Shown here: in pieces, positions 1 to 5,391 of the stretch
How the letters are laid out: each line of letters opens with the position of its first letter
Position numbering within the stretch: the first letter of the stretch is position 1
From: Paenibacillaceae bacterium
GTDB taxonomy: Bacteria; Bacillota; Bacilli; Paenibacillales; NBRC-103111
Length of the DNA: 8,827 nt
Direction of reading: 5' to 3'
Assembly (NCBI GenBank): GCA_020697475.1
Contig: JAJFMO010000106.1
Coordinates: 1 to 8,827 of the forward strand
Position numbers and translations under genes: made by a program
Notes under the pieces: model-generated
The model's input: the letters and a program-made list of their open reading frames with translations, nothing else
What the model was told of the DNA's origin: nothing
Databases searched by the model: none

Positions 1-40
1 TAAGCTGCTGCAGTGGCTGTTAGCCGGAATTCCAAACTTT

Positions 41-110
41 CCGGTTCCTTCGTCCCCTCTCTTTCGTCCGACTTCCCCCCTCGCCACTCCGCTCCGCTCC
101 CCGCCGCCAA
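41..110. other. Pyrimidine-rich non-coding tract
   Basis: The plus strand of this stretch is almost all C and T, and the minus strand is correspondingly G/A-rich with several GG to GGGGGG runs. It contains short degenerate repeats of the type CCGCTC. I see no open frame with a credible ribosome site and no homology I recognise. It lies beyond the terminator of the NlpC/P60 gene, so it is probably not transcribed from that side. Its role is unknown. Confidence 0.4.
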
Positions 111-113
111 ACC

Positions 114-161
114 AAAAAAAGACCCCGTGCAGCTTGTCCCCAAAGGAAAGCCGACACAGGG
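114..161 (-). terminator. Intrinsic terminator of the NlpC/P60 gene
   Basis: Read on the minus strand, CCCTGTGT (161-154) pairs with GCACGGGG (130-123), with two G-T wobbles. The stem continues inward with GGCTT pairing AAGCT around a loop of about 12 nt, leaving one bulged C. The hairpin is followed after two bases by seven T residues (120-114). It sits about 90 bp downstream of the stop codon of the minus-strand NlpC/P60 gene, the only gene it could serve here. There is no T-run on the plus-strand side, so it is directional. Confidence 0.85.
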
Positions 162-178
162 CCGTAAATTGTGCATCC

Positions 179-198
179 ATTAGGTGATATTAGGTGAT
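179..198. repeat. Perfect 10-bp tandem duplication (ATTAGGTGAT x2)
   Basis: The unit ATTAGGTGAT occurs at 179-188 and again, without a gap, at 189-198. It lies in the transcribed 3' untranslated region between the NlpC/P60 stop codon and its terminator. Function is unknown; simple slippage or duplication is the most economical explanation. Confidence 0.6.
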
Positions 199-248
199 TC
201 CCTATCCGGCGGATGCTGCCAGATTGCCAGAGGCGATGTCCCGCTCGA

Positions 249-731
249 TTATTCTTCCGCCTCTTCTTGCTCGGCAGAGAGTTGCTGGAACGTGTCGTCG
301 TCCAGCACTCGGCGAGCGGTCACGTATCTCTTCACATAGTACGATTCGCTCATGTTGTCAACAACTACCCCTTCATTCGTTGCCGAATGAATGAATTTGT
401 TGTCGCCAACGTAAATTCCCACGTGCGATACTCCCGAACCACCGGTGTTGAAGAACACCAAATCTCCGAGGCGTAGGTCGTCCTTGGCGACTTTGTCGCC
501 TTCCTTGGCTTGCGCTGCCGACGAATGCGGCAAACTGATGTCGAACTTGCTGAAGACGTACCTCGTAAACCCGGAACAATCGAACCCTTTGTCCGTCGTT
601 CCCGCCCACTTGTAGGGCACACCCTTCAGGTCGTTCATCGTCTCTTCCAGCTTCGAGTCCGCGAAAACGCTGCCAACCTGCACGCAGAATAACGCGAAAA
701 GCGCGAGAGACAGTAGAACGGCTTTCCTCAC
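249..731 (-). CDS. Secreted NlpC/P60 family (C40) cell-wall endopeptidase
   Basis: This is a 160-residue single-domain peptidoglycan hydrolase. Family members cleave peptide stems, typically gamma-D-Glu to diamino acid bonds; the exact bond here is inferred from the family. Residues 1-24 form a signal peptide: a basic MRK start, a hydrophobic core and a probable cut after VFA. The catalytic domain runs from about 27 to 143, with DCSGF carrying the nucleophile Cys52, His103 in SHVGIYVG, and His115 in FIHS as the likely third residue. A short acidic tail ends the protein. There is no LysM or SH3 targeting domain, so it is a minimal form. The start is GTG at 731, chosen because AAAGGAG lies 7 nt upstream and the signal peptide begins there. 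The gene stands alone, with a c-di-AMP riboswitch in its leader and its own terminator, so expression probably falls when c-di-AMP is high. Confidence 0.93.
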   Translation of the reverse strand: MRKAVLLSLALFALFCVQVGSVFADSKLEETMNDLKGVPYKWAGTTDKGFDCSGFTRYVFSKFDISLPHSSAAQAKEGDKVAKDDLRLGDLVFFNTGGSGVSHVGIYVGDNKFIHSATNEGVVVDNMSESYYVKRYVTARRVLDDDTFQQLSAEQEEAEE

Positions 732-738
732 TACAGTG

Positions 739-868
739 CTCCTTTCTCATATGCCTACGAGGTTAGCTGGAGGGTTCGGTCGAAAGGCGCCCTATGATCC
801 CTGTGTTGCGAGATCAATTCACCCGAAAGTGGGTCCCCCGGTCCCCCGCGAACGGAGGATTCGGCAAA
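739..868 (-). promoter_or_regulatory. c-di-AMP riboswitch (ydaO/yuaA type) controlling the NlpC/P60 gene
   Basis: The minus-strand leader carries the conserved blocks of the ydaO/yuaA aptamer in the right order: TTTGCCGAATCC (868-857), GGGGGACCCA (839-830) with GGGTGAAT (824-817), AGGGCGCCTTTC (793-782), GACCGAACCC (781-772 region), CAGCTAACC (769-761) and GTAGGCA (758-752). Visible helices are P1 TGCC/GGCA (866-863 with 755-752), a 7-bp stem 859-853/848-842 capped by a TTCG tetraloop, ACCC/GGGT (834-831/824-821), and TGATC/GATCA (816-812/799-795). CCTTTC (787-782) is complementary to GAAAGG (746-741), which is part of the Shine-Dalgarno. Known members bind c-di-AMP and usually turn expression off, often in front of cell-wall hydrolase or potassium transport genes. 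No terminator hairpin lies between aptamer and start codon, so control is probably at translation. Confidence 0.92.
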
Positions 869-923
869 ACATGTCTTTTTATCAAGTATAATAATTCGGC
901 AAATCTTTCTATTTTCCTCTCTG

Positions 924-952
924 TTCATAAAATATTTACATTTTCTTTACAA
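924..952 (-). promoter_or_regulatory. Candidate sigma-A promoter of the riboswitch/NlpC transcript
   Basis: On the minus strand, TTGTAA (952-947) is followed by a 17-nt AT-rich spacer and TATGAA (929-924). It lies 56 nt before the first conserved base of the riboswitch in a clearly AT-rich stretch. Each hexamer matches the consensus at four of six positions, so this is a reasonable but unproven promoter. A second possible -10, TATACT near 891-886, has no good -35. Confidence 0.4.
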
Positions 953-980
953 GGTTCGCAAAAATAGGCGAATAGACACG

Positions 981-1010
981 AAAAAAAGGCCGTTTCACCA
1001 GGAAACGACC
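981..1010 (-). terminator. Intrinsic terminator of the M1 peptidase / membrane protein operon
   Basis: On the minus strand the hairpin GGTCGTTTC (1010-1002) / GAAACGGCC (996-988), with one A-C mismatch and a loop of about 5 nt, is followed immediately by seven T residues (987-981). It lies about 70 bp downstream of the membrane-protein stop codon. It also separates that operon from the NlpC/P60 transcription unit, whose candidate promoter begins about 30 bp further on. Confidence 0.85.
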
Positions 1011-1061
1011 CCAATCGCTGCTATTCACATATTTTCGTCGTCAATCCACCATATGCGACAA

Positions 1062-1088
1062 CCTATCTCGCCTATCTAGCCTATCTGG
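1062..1088. repeat. Three 9-bp tandem repeats giving three in-frame stop codons
   Basis: The plus strand reads CCTATCTCG, CCTATCTAG, CCTATCTGG in succession. On the minus strand each 9-bp unit is three codons long and carries AGA TAG, so the membrane-protein gene ends in Ala-Arg-stop and is followed by two more in-frame copies of Ala-Arg-stop. The repeat overlaps the last codon and stop of that gene. Confidence 0.75.
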
Positions 1089-1905
1089 CCTTCGCCACCC
1101 AAATCCGATACTGCGAAGAGAGCAACCACAAATCACAGAACACTTTGCAGAACCGATACGCCTGATACAGCGCCAGAGCCAGGAACCCGGCCCAGATCAA
1201 CGAAGCCGCTGCCACGACAAGAGACAGAAGACCGGTGAGGAGCAGCATCGCAACTGTCACTGCAACCACCGGCAGGCAACAGCGCAGCAGGAACGGAGCC
1301 GATTTGGCCGGCCGATTGTCCGTCGTCTTGGCGATCAGCATATAGGTGAAGATCAGCTCGATCAAGTAAATATACACCCAGTATCCAATCAGGTAGGGAG
1401 CAAGCTGCAGCAGCATATTTTCATAAGAAATCGAATGGAGAAACAACTGCTTCGCTTTCGGGGCTAGCCAGTACAACGGAGCGACGGTGAGCAGCATCTG
1501 GACGGTGTAATAGAGCAGGAAGGGGGCCGCCAACTCCTTGATCCCACGGGCAAACCGGTACCCGGCATTGTACTCGGTATGATGCAAAGAGAAGTAAACC
1601 CCCGCATTCAACAGCGGCGTAAACGCCATGCGCAACAGCAGAATGGCCAGCAACAGCCACAAATACGGGTGCGTGATGTCCGTCTTAAGCAAGCGGAACT
1701 GACTTTCCGCCAGGAACAAGTGAACTCCGCCTTGAGCCAGCGCATCCCCAGGATACCGGTGCAAGAGGGGGATGACGACGGACGAAATCAGCCGATAGAG
1801 TACGACTCCCCACAACAATTGGTATACGAACAACACCGACAGCAAGAACGATTGCCTGGCCGCGCCGCGAAAACCTTCCTTTATATACCCCAACATATGA
1901 CTCAT
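1081..1905 (-). CDS. Polytopic membrane protein of unknown function
   Basis: I do not recognise the family. The 274 residues are strongly hydrophobic, with about six predicted transmembrane segments, near residues 19-46, 81-104, 124-147, 164-193, 207-229 and 231-250. There is one longer polar loop (47-80) and a basic C-terminus (RIWVAKAR). No enzymatic motif, nucleotide-binding site or transporter signature is apparent. The ATG at 1905 follows directly on the TAG (1908-1906) that ends the displaced tail of the upstream M1 peptidase, and GGGGTGG lies 8 nt upstream. This suggests a two-gene operon with translational coupling. The terminator at 981-1010 closes the unit. A role alongside the membrane-anchored peptidase is plausible from context only. 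Confidence 0.8.
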   Translation of the reverse strand: MSHMLGYIKEGFRGAARQSFLLSVLFVYQLLWGVVLYRLISSVVIPLLHRYPGDALAQGGVHLFLAESQFRLLKTDITHPYLWLLLAILLLRMAFTPLLNAGVYFSLHHTEYNAGYRFARGIKELAAPFLLYYTVQMLLTVAPLYWLAPKAKQLFLHSISYENMLLQLAPYLIGYWVYIYLIELIFTYMLIAKTTDNRPAKSAPFLLRCCLPVVAVTVAMLLLTGLLSLVVAAASLIWAGFLALALYQAYRFCKVFCDLWLLSSQYRIWVAKAR

Positions 1906-2111
1906 CTACCATGCCACCCCATTCAGCACGATCTCGATCAGCTTGGTCAACCCCAAATTCCAGCGTACGCTCCACTTCGTATCCACCGTCGTCTTGAGAA
2001 AATTGTTAATATGCCGATTTTCCAGCACGAGCGTATGATGCGGATCGATCGCCGCCCAATCGACCGGAGCCTTTTCCTGCACCTTCAACTGCACCTGCGC
2101 ATCCTGACCGT
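1906..2111 (-). pseudogene. Displaced C-terminal tail of the M1 metallopeptidase (frameshifted)
   Basis: This stretch encodes about 68 residues that belong to the end of the upstream peptidase but lie in a different frame. It reads DGQDAQVQLKVQ..., then AAIDPHHTLVLENRHINN, then a final segment rich in Trp, Leu and Val ending NGVAW. The D-P...N-N pattern after a W-D-G turn is what I expect at the C-terminus of M1-type peptidases. Adding one G after TGG at 2114-2112 gives ATG TGG GAC GGT (M-W-D-G) and restores a continuous protein of 665 residues. The tail stop codon abuts the next gene, which argues that this is the native end. There is a GTG at the head of the fragment, but its nearest SD-like sequence is too close to be convincing for independent translation. 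Confidence 0.8.
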
Positions 2112-3896
2112 CCACATCCTCACCACCGTCGAACCGTCGCTCAAGTGCATCTCGATCGGCACCGTCCCCGCGGTACCCCCGTGCTTCTGCACCACAATCG
2201 TACTCTCGACCAGGGGCTTGCCATCCACCGTGACCGGTTGACTGTGAATCGATTCAATCGAATAATCCACCATCAACCCGCCATACACATACTGATCGAA
2301 AAATGTCGCCCAATCCGCCTTCGTCACATCCTGCAGCACTTTTTGAAAATCTTCTGTCGAAGGATGGCGAAACTTCCATCGTTGGAAATACGTGCGCAGC
2401 ACCTTGTTCATCGTCTGCGCCCCGACTTGCCGCTCGATCGCCGTCAGCGCCAGCTTTGCCTTTGTGTACACGTTGTCCGCGTACTCGCCCCGAGTGTTGT
2501 AATCCCAGGCGTTCTGCCGCAGCGCGGCCGGGTCGGTGATGTAACTCGCCTCGATCGGTAAATTCGACGCATTCCCGTATTCCTCGGCCATCACCCGATC
2601 TTCGGAATACGAAGTGAACCCTTCGTCCAGCCAAGCTTCCTCGAATTCGTTAGAAGCCACCATTCCGTACCAATACTGGTGTCCGATCTCATGAACGACC
2701 ACCCGTTCCAGATCAAGCCCGGGGTTCGCCTCGGTCGCATCCCACGCCGTAATCAGCGTCGGATACTCCATTCCCCCCGTCCCATTCCCGCCAGGCGGCG
2801 GTACGACGATCGACAGCGTCGAGTAGGGATATTCCCCGTACCACTGGCTGTAGCGAGTGAGCGACTTTTTGGCTGCGGCGAGGTAGCGGTCTTTCAGATC
2901 CTGTTGCTTGGGATCGAGATAGAGCTTGATCTTCACGCCGGGAACGTTGGGAGCTGAGAACGGCTCCTCGTGGTAAACAAAGTGCGGCGATGCCGCCCAA
3001 GCGAAATCATGAACATCATCGGCATAAAAATGATACGTCTTCACGTCCCCGGAAACGACCGGCTGCTGGGTGGGAAATCCGGTGGCGGCGACGATGTCGC
3101 CCGCGGGCACCTTGATCACGACGTCGAAGATGCCGAAATCCGCATAAAACTCCGAATTGCCATGATACTGGTGAAGATTCCAGCCTTCTTCCGTCCGGCC
3201 GCGTACCCCCTTGGGCTCATACACCGCCAGCTTCGGGTACCATTGGCCGGCCATCACATAATCGCCGACATAGCCCATCCGTGCGAACGCCGCCGGCATC
3301 GCCACTTCGAACTGAGTCAAGAGCGTAACCTGCTCCCCGGGGAGAACGGCCGTCGGCAACACCAGCTTCATCAGAGTGTGATCGTTCTTGTTGCCGTCAT
3401 CCGGCTGAACGAAGCTCATCCTCGACAACAGGTCGTCGCCCTGTACCGTCTTGACCGACAGCACCCGCATATGGCCGAACGAGTCGGCTTTCGCTTTGTC
3501 ATTGCGCAGTTGGCCGCCGGACTCCTTCATGAACGTCGACTGCTTCGACTCGAAGGCGTTCGGGTACAGGTGGAAATACAGTTCCTTGACCGGAACCGTA
3601 CCCGGATTTTTCCAGGTTAAATTTTGGCTGCCCTGCAGGCGCATTTTTGTCGCGTCCAGCGTGACGCTCATGTGGTACTCCACCACGCGCTGGCTAAGAG
3701 GCTCGGGGGTTTGCGGAATTTCTGGAGCGGGTGTCGCCATCTCGTTAGCCGTATTTCCTTGTACGGTCAGATAGGGCTCCGTACCGACAGCTGGTTGATG
3801 GTTCTGCTGCTCTGCTTTCCACACCCCGGAAATAATTGCGGCCGCAGCCAGAACGATCAGCCAGGTCGCATAGCGCCTGAACCGGATCTTTCTCAT
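2085..3896 (-). CDS. Membrane-anchored M1 family zinc metallopeptidase, C-terminally frameshifted
   Basis: This is a gluzincin aminopeptidase-like protein; the substrate is unknown. The longest frame begins at ATG 3902 (605 aa), but the in-frame ATG at 3896 is better placed, because GGGGTGA ends 7 nt before it and only just before the first ATG. In 605-aa numbering, residues 11-28 form an N-terminal membrane anchor, followed by a Pro-rich linker (57-68) and an M1-like N-terminal beta domain. The exopeptidase-like motif GTGGMEYP lies at 374-381. The zinc site HEIGH (404-408) has the third ligand Glu427 in WLDEG at the canonical 18-residue spacing. Tyr479 is a likely transition-state tyrosine. 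The catalytic domain should therefore sit outside the membrane. The frame ends early with TVRMRRCS because a base is missing near 2111; the intact product would be about 665 residues. All catalytic residues lie before the break. It heads an operon with the membrane protein gene. Confidence 0.9.
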   Translation of the reverse strand: MRKIRFRRYATWLIVLAAAAIISGVWKAEQQNHQPAVGTEPYLTVQGNTANEMATPAPEIPQTPEPLSQRVVEYHMSVTLDATKMRLQGSQNLTWKNPGTVPVKELYFHLYPNAFESKQSTFMKESGGQLRNDKAKADSFGHMRVLSVKTVQGDDLLSRMSFVQPDDGNKNDHTLMKLVLPTAVLPGEQVTLLTQFEVAMPAAFARMGYVGDYVMAGQWYPKLAVYEPKGVRGRTEEGWNLHQYHGNSEFYADFGIFDVVIKVPAGDIVAATGFPTQQPVVSGDVKTYHFYADDVHDFAWAASPHFVYHEEPFSAPNVPGVKIKLYLDPKQQDLKDRYLAAAKKSLTRYSQWYGEYPYSTLSIVVPPPGGNGTGGMEYPTLITAWDATEANPGLDLERVVVHEIGHQYWYGMVASNEFEEAWLDEGFTSYSEDRVMAEEYGNASNLPIEASYITDPAALRQNAWDYNTRGEYADNVYTKAKLALTAIERQVGAQTMNKVLRTYFQRWKFRHPSTEDFQKVLQDVTKADWATFFDQYVYGGLMVDYSIESIHSQPVTVDGKPLVESTIVVQKHGGTAGTVPIEMHLSDGSTVVRMWTVRMRRCS

Positions 3897-3910
3897 CGTC
3901 ATTCACCCCA

Positions 3911-4009
3911 TTGACAAGCATGTACAGCATGTATATGTTTGCAATTGGGGGATTATTAGCTAAAATTAAGATGGAGTTTTTGAAAGAGTTATTTTGCGAA
4001 CAATGTTAT
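3911..4009 (+). promoter_or_regulatory. Candidate promoters for ywhD in the divergent M1/ywhD intergenic region
   Basis: Two plus-strand candidates are visible. The first is a perfect TTGACA (3911-3916), a 17-nt spacer and TATGTT (3934-3939). The second is TTGAAA (3980-3985), an 18-nt spacer and TGTTAT (4004-4009). The spacer of the first holds a 9-bp tandem repeat, AGCATGTAC AGCATGTAT (3917-3934), which could be an operator. The intervening sequence is AT-rich compared with the flanking genes, as expected for a regulatory region. Which one is used cannot be told from sequence. Confidence 0.45.
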
Positions 4010-4037
4010 GGATATAGCTTTTAGAAAGGGGTCAACG

Positions 4038-4565
4038 ATGGAGCCAAACGATCAAGGCAAGGATCAGGGCAACGATCAAGGGAAGAAGCTGCTCAATCTC
4101 AATATTGTCAGCAGCCGCAGCCAGCATCGCGGATTTGGGTCGGGGGTGCTGGATCTCAACAGTGTGTCCAGCGTGATCATCGACGGGGACGTCGCCTACC
4201 TCGATATGGGCGCCATGCATGCCAAGAGCAAGGTGGAGAAGCTGATTCGCTTCTCAACGGATAAATCAACCGTCCCGGATGGACGCAGGTGCTGGGTTGT
4301 CTGGGTGACGGTCGATCACAAGGAAGACGGCAGCAAGTTCTATGCAGGCGTGACGGCTTGCGAGATGCTGATTGACGCGGAAGCGCGCAAGGGTTGGAAA
4401 ATTCTTGCCGATCACGTCAACCGCATGGATGCGGCGCTCAAGCGCAAGTTGATGGTCGAAGGCTTGAACGAGACGGAGAAAACCGCGCTCAAGAAATGCC
4501 TCGTCGAACACAACCCCGCTTGGTGGGACGCCTCGGACGAGTCGTTGAAACAAGCTCTGGGGTAA
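4038..4565 (+). CDS. ywhD: YwhD family protein
   Basis: This 175-residue protein matches the conserved, uncharacterised Bacilli family typified by B. subtilis YwhD. Recognised parts are GFGSGVLDLNSVSSVIID near the N-terminus, the AYLDMGAMHAKS block, WVVWVTVDHKEDG, FYAGVTACEM, and DHVNRMDAALKR. The last third is helical and charged. There is no signal peptide or membrane segment, so it is probably cytoplasmic. The N-terminus carries an unusual DQG-K/N-DQG repeat not needed for the family fold. The ATG at 4038 is chosen over one at 4008 because AAAGGGG lies 6 nt upstream and the extra ten residues do not resemble the family. The stop at 4565 is 16 bp before the oxygenase gene, indicating co-transcription. 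The location beside pbpG-speE-speB matches B. subtilis and supports the call. No biochemical function is assigned. Confidence 0.92.
   Translation: MEPNDQGKDQGNDQGKKLLNLNIVSSRSQHRGFGSGVLDLNSVSSVIIDGDVAYLDMGAMHAKSKVEKLIRFSTDKSTVPDGRRCWVVWVTVDHKEDGSKFYAGVTACEMLIDAEARKGWKILADHVNRMDAALKRKLMVEGLNETEKTALKKCLVEHNPAWWDASDESLKQALG
4047..4085 (+). repeat. In-frame 12-bp coding repeat (DQGx) in ywhD
   Basis: Three copies of a 12-bp unit encoding Asp-Gln-Gly-Lys/Asn follow each other near the ywhD start, with only synonymous or single-base differences (GATCAAGGC, GATCAGGGC, GATCAAGGG). This gives a low-complexity hydrophilic N-terminal extension. It probably arose by local duplication. Confidence 0.6.
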
Positions 4566-4581
4566 GGGGGATAACCGGCTG

Positions 4582-5391
4582 ATGAAACTGATGGAGCAGG
4601 AAATCGCAAACGGGAGATTGAGCGAGGAAAGCTTGCGTTATGCCGTTCAACAAGTGAATCTTCAAGGATACGTTATTTTGGAAGGAGTATTGCCCCGAGA
4701 TTTGGTGGCGGAATTGCGCTCTTCCTTCGACAAGGTGTTCGCTGCCTACCTGCATCAGTTGGATGACAGCAAGAAGGGGGAGAACAGCCCGAAAGGCCGC
4801 AATCGGTATCTCACCCACCTGCCGTTTAGGTTGCCGTTCATCGATCCGCGCGTGATCACGAATCCGCTGGCCTTATCGGTCATCGATGCCATCCTTGGGG
4901 ACAACAGCATCTGTGGGTATTTGGCGGCCGATACGCCTTTGCCCGATTCGGACTACCAGAACGTACACCGCGACTGTCCACCTTTATTTCCGGGACATCC
5001 AACCGTCGTGCCGGCCTATGCGTTGGTTCTGAACATCAACCTGGTCGATTTTCGCCAAGATAACGGACCTCTCGAATACTGGCCGGGCACGCATCTGATT
5101 CCGGAAAATGTCGGCAAGCTGAACGAAGCGGCGCAAGGGATCGCATCCGTCCCTGCAATCATGCCCGCCGGTTCCCTCTTTATCCGCGACGTGCGGATGT
5201 GGCATCGCGGCACACCGAATCGATCCGTCGAGATGCGTCCGAATATGGCGTTGATTTACCGGCGGCCTTGGAATTATCGTGAAAGCGAGCCGCGGCTCGG
5301 CATCCCGCAAGAAACGTTCGCGGGCTTATCGGACCGTGCCAAGAAGCTATTCCGTCAAGAAAATATTGGAGGTCCGCTTGTGACTTATTAA
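4582..5391 (+). CDS. Phytanoyl-CoA dioxygenase (PhyH) family Fe(II)/2-oxoglutarate oxygenase
   Basis: This is a 269-residue cupin-fold oxygenase. The iron triad is seen as His129-x-Asp131 in NVHRDCP and His208 in MWHRGTPN. The PhyH hallmark NGPLEYWPGTH lies at 161-171. Arg219, 11 residues after the distal histidine in MRPNMALIYRR, is the likely 2-oxoglutarate anchor. There is no signal peptide, so it should be cytoplasmic. Members hydroxylate or halogenate very different substrates, so the substrate cannot be deduced. The ATG at 4582 has AAGGGGG 11 nt upstream, overlapping the ywhD stop; ATG 4591 is a less likely alternative. It appears co-transcribed with ywhD, and its last 4 bp overlap the end of the convergent PBP gene. 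I do not recall such a gene at this place in B. subtilis, so it may be a lineage-specific insertion. Base composition looks like that of its neighbours. Confidence 0.88.
   Translation: MKLMEQEIANGRLSEESLRYAVQQVNLQGYVILEGVLPRDLVAELRSSFDKVFAAYLHQLDDSKKGENSPKGRNRYLTHLPFRLPFIDPRVITNPLALSVIDAILGDNSICGYLAADTPLPDSDYQNVHRDCPPLFPGHPTVVPAYALVLNINLVDFRQDNGPLEYWPGTHLIPENVGKLNEAAQGIASVPAIMPAGSLFIRDVRMWHRGTPNRSVEMRPNMALIYRRPWNYRESEPRLGIPQETFAGLSDRAKKLFRQENIGGPLVTY

Noticed and set aside
887..892. Perfect TATAAT on the plus strand
   Set aside because: No -35 of quality lies 16-18 bp upstream and no plus-strand gene follows for 3 kb; the sequence is part of the AT-rich minus-strand leader.
1579..2241. 220-codon open frame on the plus strand
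   Set aside because: It is antisense to the membrane protein and the M1 tail, has an Arg/Gln/His-rich composition without domains, and has no convincing ribosome site.
2970..3620. 216-codon open frame on the plus strand
   Set aside because: It is a shadow of the M1 peptidase coding strand, with Arg/His-rich composition and no recognisable motif.
3936..3965. Possible sigma-E-like promoter for the M1 gene (ATA-N16-CATATACA, minus strand)
   Set aside because: The -10 deviates from the consensus at two positions and the -35 is only a trinucleotide; too weak to annotate.
4008..4037. Upstream ATG start for ywhD
   Set aside because: There is no SD before it, and the ten extra residues are unlike the family; ATG 4038 has AAAGGGG correctly spaced.
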